From NCBI GenBank assembly GCA_025618425.1, contig CM046838.1, positions 7,835,655 to 7,899,654 of the forward strand: a stretch of DNA of 64,000 nt, in the 5' to 3' direction. Below are positions 47,442 through 60,240 of this stretch, piece after piece; within the stretch, counting starts at the first letter, position 1; the number at the start of each line of letters is the position of its first letter. Both the position numbers and the translations under genes were made by a program. A model generated the notes under the pieces. It was given only the letters and a program-made list of their open reading frames with translations. It had not been told where the DNA came from and made no database searches. The DNA comes from Heliocidaris tuberculata. Its lineage: Eukaryota; Echinodermata; Echinoidea; Camarodonta; Echinometridae.

Positions 47442-47844
47442 GTTCGTATGTACTGTAACTGCATGACTGGACAATACTAACAGTTCCCCCCAAAATTCAT
47501 AAAAGAGCCTTTGGAATTCTGGAAGAATACAGATGAGGTTGGAAGGCAAAAGCATAACTGCAAAGAAGAGAATCCGACGTGTTTCATTTTAAACTATCTC
47601 TGATAGTCGTGAGAACTTGGCGTTGGTTGCATGAAATGGAATGGGTTTAGACAGTCTAGAATACTGGGGGGGGGGGGGGGGGGATATAAAAAGCGTGAAA
47701 GCATGTATTCCATATATTGACAGCACAATATAGGTCAGTGAGAGGTCTTGAACACAGACTAGTGACCTATCTTTTTATCACAAAGTAATTCCCCATACTT
47801 TAAGCTTGTAATTTTAGACCATTTTCTTGGCTTTAAACATGTTA

Positions 47845-48095
47845 ATTAAATAATAATTATTATTATTAGTAGTAGTATTAGTATTAGTATTATTATTATT
47901 GTTATTGTTATTATTATTATTATTATTAGTAGTAGTAGTAGTAGTAGTATAGTAGTAGTAGTATCGTTATTATCATTATTTTTATTATTATTATTATTGT
48001 TATCATTATTATTATTATAATTATTACTATCATTATAATAATTATTATTATTACTATTACTATTACTATTATTATTATTGTTGTTGTTGTTGTTG
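47845..48095. repeat. Trinucleotide tract at the duplication junction
   Basis: ATT/TAG repeats between copies A and B, shorter than but homologous to 43240-43443. Confidence 0.9.
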
Positions 48096-49914
48096 TAGAG
48101 AACTGTGGCACAGCAGAATTATTTCAGAGAGCATCTGCAACCTTTAAGAACTCTCTCCAAAGCAATAATGTACTACAGTAAAATTCGTTTTAAAACGAAA
48201 AACGACTAAGTTTATAGCTTTTACATATGTGCTTCGGAAACGAGTTTTTATTTCCATCGAATTTCATACTGTCGATCGGCCGATATATACTATCCATTTC
48301 TTTCTTTCCATTCGTAACTCTAACAGACAGACATAAAGAAAGAAAGAAAGAAAGAAAGAAAAAACAGTTATCGGTACAAAGTGTCGATAGGACCTTGTTG
48401 GAAATCGTATCTAAAGAAATGAAGTGTATTCAAAAGCAATCAAGCGATGCAAAAAGAATTGTGTCCACGTGATAGAAAAAATCTAAACAAACACACAATA
48501 TTTGTGTGGATGCAATGCATGCGTCTCCTTCCAAGACAATTTCTTTGTTCAATTTTCAGGTGCACACAGTCATTCCTATCTTTCCTACTAGGCTTATGCA
48601 TTGCATTGTAGAAAGATATTATTTCAGAAGAGGCCGAGAGGTTTATAAGGTGAAGGGGGACATGGATACCGGGCATGGATAGAAGTCATCTTCTTTGGAA
48701 AGAAGACGCCACTACCGTATATCTCTTCGTCACATTGGTCCTACTTTCTCGTAGGAATAGGGTTAGGGTTTAGGTCTTATTGGACCAGTGTCACGTAGGA
48801 CCAGTTTGCCATTCGATCGGTCTGTCATGACGTTGCATAATGTAGGTGTAGGGTTAGGGATAGGGTTTGGTTTCATCGGGCTAGTTTAGGTTTAAGGTTA
48901 TGGCCAAGTGGAATGTGGAGCTATGACTGAAGAATTTGCGTTTAACTAGGGGTGGCCCAATGTCCAGGCAACGTGCCGACCATTTCCGGAGGTACTAGCC
49001 CAGACGAAGTATTGCCATCTAATATCGGTTGCTGATTGTTGAGGAGCTCATCATATAGGCCTAACTGTCAGCCGGGGGTCTTCGGCCGTGTCTTAACATG
49101 TTACATTTACCTCGCTATACTCACATTGATATGTGATGGAAACATATAAAAGTAATCATTTTCATTTTTCATTTTTTAAAGGTAATGTATATCCTAAGAG
49201 TAAGATGTGCTTTCACCCACTGGAATAACTAAATATGAGTTCAGTCCATGTCAGTTTCACCGTTGAGTTGTAGATACTGCTTATACGTGAAATTTAAAAA
49301 AGGGAATTTCCCTGTGAAACCCAGTACTGCGTTTTGATGGGGTTGCCAGTTATTCAGTTCAACAAGCGCCTCGCCAGTCATGAACAATAGTCACGGTAAG
49401 ATTAAAAAACAAAAAAAAAAAACAAAGCAAAACAAACAAATCCTACCAGAAAAAAAGACTGCGATTGAATCACAGATTTGTTATTTCCTTATCACGGGCT
49501 GATGGACGTACAGGGGACTGGGGAACTTACCTCAGTAAAAGGGAATAATCTTTTTGCTTCGTTTTTCTTTTCAGAGTTGTTATGTTTTTTAAACTTATAC
49601 CTCATGATTTGGCAGAAAAGGAAACTATAGAAGTTATTCTGAAAGTTTAATCATTATTGTATTATTTTTTTTTTTTTGGTTCTTGGTGTTATTAGGAATA
49701 ATTGGAGTCATCAAAAGTAAAACAAATTTAGATAAAATCTTGCTGAAAATCTTAAAAGATTTTAATACATTAAAAAGCAATCTACACCATAGCACGACAG
49801 AATATCGGAACAGGGACCATGTAATACACGTGGCATTGAAATTTGGTCGAAAGGTGTAAACTAATTCGTTTCTAGTGCAATCCTTTCATTAGACATTTAG
49901 TGAGCAAATCTTTC

Positions 49915-50120
49915 GCATGGAAGAGAAACAATCTCTTTTAAAAAAATCCCCCCCCCCGCTCTTTTAATTGTTAGATGGACTCCCCTGTCACCGTAATCGA
50001 GGCTGTAATTTTGATACACAATATGTTGGGAGGGACGAAATCTTTTTCTTACTTCTAACCCCCCCCCCCCGGCAACACACACTCACGCTCACACACCCCC
50101 CCCCCCCCCTCCCCCCGAAA
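49915..50120. repeat. C-rich low-complexity region in copy B insert
   Basis: Several C runs of 8-15 bases and CACACTCACGCTCACACAC in the copy B-specific 670-bp segment. No gene. Confidence 0.8.
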
Positions 50121-52023
50121 TGATTATGGAGCTGATGTAGTGAAACATTACCATAATTCTGTATTTTAAAAAAGAAGAAAAAAACTAGCATCCCCTTAAA
50201 ATAATGGTGGATCAAGTAGTTCAGTAGAGGCCAAATGGTATTATATTATGTACATGCAGTGACTAAATCATGATGATTCTAGTCCTTCCTAAAACATTAA
50301 AATCATTTAGTACAAGGTCGTGTCGGTAACGTGCAGGAAACTGAGAGAAATCATTTCCGTCCACAGCATCTTTATAACCTATTGATGTATCCGCAACAAC
50401 CGACAGGCTTGTCCATCCAACAAAAAAACAAGTAACAAGTTTATAATATTATAAATCCTTTGCCCAAATGTGCTATTGGCATGTAGTTCTTCATAGCTTC
50501 ATTAATAGGATAACGAAAAGCAGGTTTCGTGTAACAGGAGCACCCGATTATTAGATTTGAAAAGCTTGGGTCAAAATCAGTTCAAAAGTGATCCATCATG
50601 TCCATGAAGTATTGTACACCGCCGGCCATAAACCATATCATAATAAACATTAGTGCAACAATTTCTCCACAAGCAAAATGTATTTGAGGATATAAACAAT
50701 TAAAGGGGAAGTCCACCCTCGTATTTATCTGATTTGAATAAAAGTAGAAAATGAGCAAAACAGATTAGAGAAAGTTTGAGCAAAATCCAACAAAAAATAA
50801 GAAAATTATGAATTTTCAAATGAATGAATGAATCAAACACAAATTGGCACCTTGGTCATGTTGGTGACGTATCCGTCCTAAAAATCATAAATTTTCACTT
50901 TTTCTTAAGAAAAAAGAAATACATAATCATTGCATATATGTTTTTACACAAACCTTTTGAAAAAGAATGTATGAAAATAAAAATTTTCTTAGTTGATTAC
51001 AACTTTCTTATTTATTGTCGGATTTTGCTCAAACTTTCATTGATCCTTTTCTTATAATTTTTCTCCTTCTTTTTATGATCCACTTGATATCAGGATGGAT
51101 ACTATCTACTTGCTTTTGTTACTATCAATTAAAAAAAATGGATATTTGCTTTCCTCCATCATGTCCACTGACTATTTCTGGAAATTCACTGGATTAGGAA
51201 ATAAGCCGAAGTTTGAAAACCTTCGAATTTAGAGTACAGTCCCTAAAATCGTAAGTTCTTCTGAATATCTACATTTTCTGAGTGTTCATTGCGTTGTTTG
51301 CAGTGTAACTAATGCCCGGCTGCCGGGATGGTTACCTGTGAATGATGAGCCTACAGGCGCAGGTGCTTCTTTTTTCCTGGCTGGACTTAGCATATAGATT
51401 TCCCTGGATTCCATAACACCAATGATGTTGAGTATTCAATGCTCAGTATATGTATTTACATTTTTACTCATACTTTTGTTTTTTTGTTTTTGTTTTATTT
51501 TTGGTTGCTTTTTAATATGAATTAAATTGAAGGCCTGTGCTTTGTTCATATTTTTTTGCATTTCAAGACAAAATTTCTTGAAACGTTCTTGAGCTTTCGC
51601 TCTGGATCGCTTTTCATCCTCCAGATGGTTCCCACCAGGTCTGTAGAATCGAAAAAATAAATAAGAAGATGTCATTTGTAAGAAGACCATAGTTTTATCG
51701 AATGTCTTTGGAAGGCGCTAATAAAAGGTATAGGGTGCATTTCCATGGATGATAGATTAACGCTTTTGCAACAAATATGGTGAAATGGAAATGATTTCAT
51801 ATGCAGGATTATGGTATATATTATATGCAGATTGATAAGCTAATCATATAGATGCAATTCAGTTTCAACGATGCAACAATGATACAGGTTGATGTATTTC
51901 TATTTCGCCTGCAGAGCTGATGCTGAGAATCCTTAATTATCATCCTCTTAGAAAATGATGAACACGAAAGAGGAAGTAACTTCCGAAAATGAGTCCTTGT
52001 CGTTTTACCGCGGAGCATCATGG

Positions 52024-52031
52024 TATAGAAA
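52024..52031 (+). promoter_or_regulatory. Altered TATA box of promoter copy B
   Basis: The equivalent position upstream of exon 1B reads TATAGAAA, one base from the copy A box, in an otherwise well conserved neighbourhood. It may weaken this promoter. Confidence 0.35.
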
Positions 52032-52541
52032 TGTGACCTCATTGATTGAGGCGATTTCTAATGATCGCAACAACCCGTTCAGTCGTCCTTTTGTTCGTGT
52101 GGCACATCGCTGATTCACAAAGAAAAGTGACTCTACACTTACAGAAGTATAAAAATTGCGAGTTATTTTATTTGGCATGGTACAAGTGATCACACCTAAA
52201 TAGCTTTCATACACTTGTGTGCAATATCGTCTTGAGTGATTGGAACAAGGAGGAAATACCGTGTATTAACTGTCAATTAAATATAACAATATAACAATTT
52301 AAGATAACATAGTAGATTTCCTTTTCAATAATCAGTCACAATAATCTGTTACTGGAAGCAAATTACGGGCTCTGCAAGGCTCCGGTATACCTGGATATAA
52401 TGGATATAACTTCTAGAGGGATCTCTTTTGCAATTTCTACATAGTCGAGAATAATTGATATGTTGAATACTTCGCATTAGTCTTGTGCATTGCATCTCAT
52501 TGTTTCTTCCGTTTTGACCATTACTGCTTAATATATTGACA

Positions 52542-52620
52542 ATGTCTGGAGATTCAATACTTCGGCTGTTTAGGACGTTGCTGACTCTAGCTCTGATATG
52601 GATTTTTTCATCTAACATAG
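52542..52620 (+). CDS. Lectin gene exon 1B (signal peptide)
   Basis: ATG in a good ACA-ATG context starts MSGDSILRLFRTLLTLALIW, continuing IFSSNI: short basic N-region, hydrophobic core, small residues near the likely cleavage site. Ends phase 1 at a gtttgt donor, matching the phase 1 start of the exon at 56703. Confidence 0.75.
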
Positions 52621-53675
52621 GTTTGTATATCTGTGTATTGCAACTGACTAGATGTTTAAAAACATAGGAGAGCATTATGAAATTCAAAATGCATAACTCG
52701 TTTTCACTGATGGAAGAAAAGGGGTGGTATTGGGGGGGGGGGGGTGGGGTAGGGTCAAAAAAAAAAAAACTGCAATGAGCAGACTACGACGAGCTTTATC
52801 CTAAATTCGAATCCTCAAGTTCATATCAATATTCGGAACCGGATCGTACGCGAAAAATCCGAAACAACAACAACAACGTATCTAAGATCGTAGTGAGAAA
52901 CCCTTTTCTGTGTTCCTTGTATGGAATATAATGTATTTAGACATAAGTCTATTTAGACATAAGTCCACACATAACTGGAAATACAAACAACCTGAAAGAA
53001 TGTATAATGGACAGCATGATATAGGTTAGTCGCATGTCTTGAACACAGAACAAAGACCTATCTTTTTAACACAAAGTAATTCCCCACACTTGTAATAAGT
53101 TGATAGAACACGTACTATCAGCTTGCAATTCATTAATTTTTTTCTCGCAGTTTAATGTTACACATTGTATGTTTTTCGTTTTTAAGCATATTATTGTTTA
53201 TTTCATGTTATGTAAGGCACTTAGAAGCGATGCGTATATTAAAGGGCAATCCAACCTTGGTAATAAGATGATTTGTGTGAAAGCAGAAAAATAAGAAAAA
53301 CAGGATGGTGAAAGTTTGAAAGAAATCGGACAAGGAATAAGAAAGTTAAAGATGTTTGAAAAATGAGATCACTACATTTATGCGAATCTCCAATTGGCAA
53401 TTTGGTGAGTCGATTGTGACCCTTGTGACATACTGGCGGACTACTTCATTAGTCCGCCATCATAAATTTGCGGTTTTCTCCGGAGCGCCTGTACCCTCGG
53501 GACTGTACTAAAAATATCTTGTAGATATATTGTTATAGGTCCTCACGAAAGAAAAAAATCCTACTAAGTAATACATTGTGAAGAAAGGAATGACGCTTTT
53601 GTCATTTTGTGAGTTGGAGCAAATCACAGTGACATTACCTATTCGGCGAATTTGAAATACCCAACAGTGATTACA

Positions 53676-53714
<39 letters not shown>

Positions 53715-55499
53715 ACTCTCTTATTGCTTGCTTGATTAAACTGGAACAACGTGGAATATTTAGTACTTTACATCTTGTAATTATATATAATGGAAATTAT
53801 TTTGAATGAGACTATTAAAAGTAACCTAAGCTTCCTTTGTGTAACCTATATTTCAGGAAAAATAGTTACGTGCAGTCAAATAAAGAAAGTTTGAAACTAT
53901 GTATTTATACATAATTATGTATATCCGGGGAGGTGAGTAATTATGAATATTAAAAATGAAGGAAATTTTAATGGAAGCATGAACCATCAGAGGGTCAGGT
54001 AGAAGCTTCGGTCCGTCTCCAGGAATGTGGGGGGGGGGGGGGCGAATAAGTGAAAGCATTCGTACATGGCACATGATACACATACTTTAACGAAATTATG
54101 TAGGGAAGAATCGCCCTTTCCCTGGAATAGACGTTGCGCAGGATTCTTAAAGAGAGGATACAGTTCTATGAAATTGCAGGTAAGCAAACCAAAAGAAAAC
54201 AAAATCAATATATGAAGAAGAAGAAGAAGAAGAAGAAAAAAGGGTTGTCACATTTAAAGGGAAAGTCTACCCTGATTACAAGTTGGTTTTAAAAGAAGCA
54301 GACAGATTTTTTAAAAAAAGAAGAAGAAAAAACGGATCAGTGAAGGTTTGAACAAAATACGATAAGAAATAAGAAAGTTATGATTTTTAAAAGCTGTAAT
54401 AATTTTTCTTCATATTTTCAAATCAACTTAATACCGGGGTGAACTTTTCCTTTAAGGTGTCTATACTTACCTTTTAGGTCTAACATTGAAAGGGGTACCG
54501 AATCACATCCGTAACACAGTTACAAAGAAGCCATTTTTATCTTGTATCCAAAGTAACTTTAAGGTTTAAGAGGAGGCTGCTGCCCATGGGTTTCTGTCAC
54601 TGGGGCGGGGGTCTTTCCAGGTCTTACCATTTGAATGGAATGCAAGGGGCAGAGCAGCAAAACTGATCTGTACTGGGGTTTGCATAATTTCTTCTTATAG
54701 AGGCGGTGGTGGTGGGGGGGGGGGCGGCAGGGGGTTACATCCCCCACTTTTTCAAGCACCCTAAAGTGCCACTTTCTAGTTCTGGAAAGTACCCATTTTC
54801 ATTCTGATTAGTGCCTTTTTTTTAACTTCTAAAAGGTCCTTCTTACTTCCATAACTACCTTTTTCCCTGTCTAATAAGTGCCTTTCCCACCTTTGATAAC
54901 TGTCTTTTTTCTCTTTCTGATAAATTCCTCTTTTCTTCTTCTGATAAGTGTCCCTTTTCTCCTTCTGATAAGTACCCCCTTTTAAAATCTCATAGGAGCC
55001 CCTCTTTACTTCTGATAAGTGTCTCCTTATCCTTCCTAACAATTTCCATTTCCTCCTTCTGATAAGTGCTCCTTTCCCTTCATAATAAGTGCTATTTTCC
55101 CTTATGATAAATGCCCTTCTTTATCCCTGACAAGTGCCCTTTCCTCTTCTGTTTGATAAGTGTCCCCTTTTTACTAATATTTCTATTTGTCGCTTACAAA
55201 AGTCGCTTTCAAGAATCGGTGCGGCTTTATGTAGTTACAGGTACCTCTGCTACTACCACTACATTACTACCACTACAATGTAAGGCAGTGGAGATGGGGG
55301 CAGGATGGGGGGGGGGGGGGGGGGGGGAGGTACAATGCCCCTTCCCTCAAAAAGGAAAAGAATTCTCATTCCGCTCTCTCGAATATGCCCATGATTTAAT
55401 GATTTAAGCAAGTATGGGCAATTCCCAAAGCTCGCTCGCAACGTTCGCTCGCAATTATAGTTCAACATTTATTTCACATATAAAATAAAAATTTACATC

Positions 55500-55537
<38 letters not shown>

Positions 55538-58500
55538 CACGTAAAAATATGAACAAAACATAACATTCATACATTAAAACATGGATAGCATAAAATAAAC
55601 ATACATAAACAGACAATTCTATAAATAACAAGTACGTAGAGAAAAGAAATAAGACCTATGACTATGGCATAATAGCTGTGTTGTTCAAGATCACTTAGAA
55701 ATAATTATTCATGCCACAGAAAGTAAAAGCTTGAGTTAAGCCGTCGACAGTATACATTTTGTTTCACAACACGCTATACAGCGATCATGATAATCGATGG
55801 TACTAAAAATAACGACTTATACCGTAAAATGATGTCATAAAATACCGTTACAAATTTGTAGTGATGGTATCAAGTAATGATCAAAGCAACCATCATAGTT
55901 AACCTAAGTATGAAATCAAGCAGATCGCATCAAATATGTTGACATCGATGTTACTGTTAAGGTCTTACTCTTTTTTTACCATAAGATTTGGCTTAAAACC
56001 CAGGTAGGTTTGGTTATTTTCTCGGATAAAATCTGATTGGTTGCAATGCGACCACACAAATGCATTGGAAATTATTGCTGAGACAATGATAAGAAAAACG
56101 ACAAGATTAATGTATCAATTAAAGGATTAAAAAGGGCCGTAAACTGAATGTGCGATTGTCATTATCATTATATCGCTGTAATTAATGCACGGCCAGAGGC
56201 CATCAGCATTTGAAAAAAATCTTAAATTGTTTTGCTCGCTCGCATCAAACCATTACACACAACTGCAAATTATGAAACTGAAGCAGTATCTAATGTTAGA
56301 ACCACGTAAAGGAAGAAACAATAAAAATGTCGAAGATGATGCTTGATAACATACCAATAAGAATGTAGAGCAATGCATATGTCTCTATAATGTCCCCCTT
56401 TTCGCTTTGTGTTCGCCCTTTGTAGGTGCCCCGTTTTCCAAAAGAAGTGCCCCTTTTGTTGGTGCCCCCCACTTTGAAAAAAGGTCCGCCGCCTCTGTCT
56501 TCGTACTTTCTGTTCTTTAACCTACCTTTCCTTAATTTCTCTCTCGTTTTCTTATTTAACCTGTAAGCTCTGGGCTATTTCATGATTGAGGATGGGTCAA
56601 TGTGCCAATGTGAATTTTACACCCCGCCCCCTCTGTATCTATGCCACTGTGAAGTTTGTCATTATCAGATTATGATTCTTTAAATATTATCTTTTTTAAC
56701 AGTGGAATGTCAGGAGTGTTCTACATTAGGTTTGAATGTGTTTGGTGGCTATCGGTATGTCTTCTATCACGGTTATCCCTATTCTGTCGGAAGGACATTC
56801 GATGAAACACGTGCACACTGTCAAAGCTTAGGAGGTGACATGCCAGTCATCACATCAGCAGAACAAAATGTACGTACATAGTACAAACATTTATTTCATT
56901 CTTTGCAAGAAGCAACTCGTATTAAACCCAATTGCAGTTGTTTAAAATGAAACGTGATAATGTCTATACAAAACTAATGTTTACTGGTCTATTTCTATGA
57001 AGCATCAAAAGATTTACTGGCAACGTTGCTTCTTCATAACAAATACGTGAAATAGGGGCATTGAAATAATTGCCATTGTTGTTACTTTGTAGGGTTCTAT
57101 AAAGTTTAACCTTTCAGGAAAACCCATGATAATTGTTTACCTGTTTGATTATACTTTGTCTCTCACTAGTCAGTTTTCACGTGGATTATTTAATGTCATT
57201 TATATTCAACGCTCATTAATATATATTGTATTTTCATGCATAAATTGCAAAGACCTAAAAGATGATAGCACAAATTCGATAGAATTGGGAGGAAATGTCT
57301 TTTCTGAGTGATGACTGTTAGGGATACCTTAGGATGACATAACATACAGTCAGACCCAACTCCGGAAAACCGAGTACAGGTATATACTCCGAAAACAGCG
57401 TATGGAGCAAGATTAATATAGAGCCCTCATCGTTCATTGGGAGACAGTGTGTACAAAAGGCATGTGGAAAATCATCATCACCTGCTCTTGATGATATATT
57501 TTTCAAAAATAATGCTGCGGATATATTTATTTCAATGTTTGTCATTTGAAAGTCATTTCATATGACGAATTATTCAGGATTTTGAAGATATTTGACACGC
57601 CTATGGAACGATAGTTGTCCAAAAATTCGATAAACCTAGTTTATCGACGATAAACTAGGTTTTTCGCCGAGAATCCTAGATTATCGAATTGATAAACCTA
57701 GTTTTTCAACAACAACCCCGAATATCAAGCGTTAAACCAAGTGTATCAACCGAAATTTGATAAACCTAGTTTATCGAATTGAAAAACTAGGTTTATCGAA
57801 TCGAAAAACCAGGTTTATCAAAAAAACCCGTGATATCGGTCGATATTTGGGGTTCTGATAAACTAGGATTATCACATTTGATAAACCTAGTTTATCGAAT
57901 TGAAAAACTAGGATTATCAAATCGAAAAACCAGGTTTATCAAAAAACCCGTGATATCGGTCGATATTTGGGGTCCTGATAAACCCGGATTATCACATTTG
58001 ATAAACCTAGTTTATCGAATTGAAAAACTAGGATTATCAAATCGAAAAACCAGGTTTATCAAAAAACCTATGATATCGGTCGATATTCAGGGTTCTGATA
58101 AACCAGGATTATCAAATCGAAAAACTAGGTTTATCAAATTCGATAAACTAGGTTTATCAAATTCGATAATCTAGGTTTATCAAATTCGATAATCTAGGTT
58201 TATCAAATTCGATAATCTAGGTTTATCAAATTCGATAATCTAGGTTTATCAAATTCGAAAATCTAGGTTTATCAAATTCGATTATCTAGGTTTATCAAAT
58301 TCGATAAACTGGGTTTATCAAATTCGATAATCTAGGTTTATCAAAATTGTTGTCCAAAAATTCGATAATCTAGGTTTATCAAATTCGAAAATCTAGGTTT
58401 ATCAAATCGAAAAACTAGGTTTATCAAATTCGATAAACTAGGTTTATCAAATTCGATAAACTAGGTTTATCAAATTCGATAATCTAGGTTTATCAAATTC

Positions 58501-60240
58501 GATAATCTAGGTTTATCAAATTCGATAATCTAGGTTTATCAAATTCGATAAACTAGGTTTATCAAATTCGATAAACTAGGTTTATCAAATTCGATAATCT
58601 AGGTTTATCAAATTCGATAAACTAGGTTTATCAAATCGAAAAACCTGGTTTATCAAAAAACCCGTGATATCTGTCGATATTCGGGGTTCTGATAAACCAG
58701 GATTATCAAATTTGATAAACCTAGTTTATCAAATTGAAAAACTAGGTTTATCGAATCGAAAAACCAGGATTATCAAAATACCTGTGATATCGGTCGATAT
58801 TCAGGGTTCTGAAAAACCAGGATTATCATATTTGATAAACCTAGTTTTTCGAAATGAAAAACTAGGATTATAAAATTGATAAACCGGGTTTTTCAAAGAA
58901 TTCGATAAACTAGGTTTATCACTTGATATTCGGGGTTGTTGTTGAAAAACTAGGTTTATCAATTCGATAATCTAGGATTCTCGGCGAAAAACCTAGTTTA
59001 TCGTCGATAAACTAGGTTTATCGAATTTTTGGACAACTATCGTTCCATACACGCAGCATTATTTCTAAATATATATATATATCGTTGGCCGGTTGACTTT
59101 ACAAGATTTTCCCCATGCCTTTTGTACACACTGCCTCGCACTGAACGATGAGGGCTCTATATTCATACGCCGTTTTCGGAGTATATACCTGTGCTCGGTT
59201 TTCCGAAATTGGGTCTGACTGACATAATTATTTGAAATTTCATGCATAAAACATGTGAAAAGTGTGTTGCACTTCACTATGAAGGCATGAATGGTTGTTT
59301 TTTTTTTCTTTTTCCCCTTTAGAATTGATATGAGACTTTTTTTAAAGCTACACCCTATTATAATATACGGTTATGAAGCACCATCTTGATACATCAATAA
59401 TTATTCCGTTCTTGTAAAGCACATATAACATGGTGATATAACCTCCCTATGCGGTTCCAAATAGCTTTTGCAGTTGGGTCATTCCGTGTCAGATCACCCA
59501 GTGGATTAAACCCTACCATCTCCTTCAAATTGGCCTAAATTTGGAATACTCTTCCTAAGCTGAATTTTTAGGTTTTAGTCCCATCGGCTGAACGGATTTT
59601 GCGCTATGGCACACATTCCACAGGCATGTCGGCCCAAAATGGACACCTTTTTTCAATTTTGAATTGACCATATCTCTGTAACTACAGGGTTAATTTTGTT
59701 GATATTGACATACTTAAAATACATAATTACACCATGCAGCTTTTTTAAAATCTGCCATCGTTTATCATGTCCGAACAACATAAAGTTCAATGACCTTTTG
59801 ATCTTTGCTTTAGCCTTGAATTTACCTTCTTTGTCACGTAATCTCGAGATGAAATTTGGCGAATTTATACGTCGACATTCACCATCCAGCTTCTTTTAAA
59901 ATTTGCGCAAAGCTTTAGGTGTAAGTAAAATTAATATTCTTCATCCTGACTCGAATGCAAGGTACTGCTTTTAGCGGTTTTTTGCAAAACCAATGTAAAT
60001 TCTAACTTACATGTAGTTTTGGTGCTCTAACCGGAAGAAACTCAACTTACATATTATAGCTTTTGAGCATTAATTGCACTGCCACATTGATGTAAAATTT
60101 CCAAATGTCACTTTCTGTTTAAAACACCAACAGAATTTCATAGCCGGTTTAACAGTGAGAAATGGCGGTAACTATTACATCGGCCTAGAAGACATGGACA
60201 GAGATAATACATACAAATGGATTGATGGAACAACACCTGA
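52542..60240 (+). CDS. C-type lectin-domain protein, 5' part (3' partial)
   Basis: Three in-phase exons (52542-52620, 56703-56869, 60134-60240) give a start methionine, a signal peptide and about 90 residues of a C-type lectin-like domain. Seen: VECQEC, YVFYHG, TFDETRAHCQSLGGDMPVI with the first conserved CTLD cysteine and alpha-helix 1, and YYIGLEDMD...YKWIDGT, the usual WIGL and W-x-DGT strands with tyrosine for the first tryptophan. The last third, with the EPN/QPD and WND calcium-sugar residues and the closing cysteines, lies right of the window, so ligand class and further domains (a secreted lectin or a larger receptor) are unknown. Donor after exon 3 is gtaagt, phase 2. An alternative first exon lies at 47360-47441. 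Confidence 0.82.
53105..56702. other. Lectin gene intron 1, repeats only
   Basis: Contains poly(A) of about 29 bp at 53680-53709, G runs at 54030, 54715 and 55307-55327, the CT-rich tandem array and an (AT)n run near 55505-55532. No additional exon recognised. Confidence 0.6.
54756..55180. repeat. Degenerate ~27-bp tandem array
   Basis: About 15 diverged units built around CCTTTTCTCCTTCTGATAAG-TGC. Related GTGCCCCTTTTG units recur near 56390-56490. Frames reading charged repeats on the minus strand are artefacts. Confidence 0.8.
56703..56869 (+). CDS. Lectin gene exon 2: CTLD N-terminal half
   Basis: A 167-bp exon (phase 1 in, phase 0 out) after ttttttaacag. It encodes two early cysteines (ECQEC), GYRYVFYHG and TFDETRAHCQSLGGDMPVI, the beta1-alpha1 region of C-type lectin domains of the long form. 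Donor gtacgt. Confidence 0.9.
57347..59221. mobile_element. Fold-back element with nested inverted repeats and satellite core
   Basis: About 1.88 kb between two ACATA copies (57342-57346, 59222-59226), a likely 5-bp target-site duplication. Outer inverted repeats of about 135 bp start CAGTCAGACCCAA. A second inverted pair (57612-57720 and 58925-59038) lies inside and encloses a satellite. No coding sequence is seen, so it would be non-autonomous. It sits in the lectin gene intron between exons 2 and 3. Confidence 0.85.
58110..58645. repeat. 23-bp satellite array
   Basis: About 22 near-identical copies of a 23-bp unit containing GATAATCTAGGTTTATC. Many units approach the perfect palindrome GATAAACCTAGGTTTATC. 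Flanked by longer units of about 118 bp containing the same half-sites (57820-58100, 58640-58860). Confidence 0.9.
60134..60240 (+). CDS. Lectin gene exon 3: CTLD central part
   Basis: A 107-bp exon (phase 0 in, phase 2 out) after caacag, encoding NFIAGLTVRNGGNYYIGLED and YKWIDGTTP. These are alpha2, the WIGL-type strand and the W-x-DG strand of a C-type lectin domain. Donor gtaagt. No following exon was recognised before the window ends. Confidence 0.9.

Larger units (their letters stand above)
47935..53105. repeat. Tandem duplication unit, copy B
   Basis: Direct repeat of 43310-47820, with its own promoter and exon 1B. Insertions specific to copy B lie at about 49727-50400 and 51065-51640. 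Both units start in related (TTA)n/(TAG)n microsatellites, a plausible site of unequal exchange. Confidence 0.9.

Noticed and set aside
47442..52541. A second complete lectin gene between the duplicated first exons
   Set aside because: No lectin-domain exon with splice sites is present before exon 1B.
54776..55042. Charged Lys/Glu/Tyr-rich repeat protein on the minus strand
   Set aside because: Translation of the degenerate CT-rich tandem array.
58110..58645. CRISPR-like array of regular short repeats
   Set aside because: Units are directly adjacent with no unique spacers, inside a eukaryotic intron; it is satellite DNA.
57830..58873. Two frames with repeated ISVDI and KPGLS motifs
   Set aside because: They follow the 118-bp repeat units of the fold-back element; regular repeats stay open by chance and there is no start context or codon signature.
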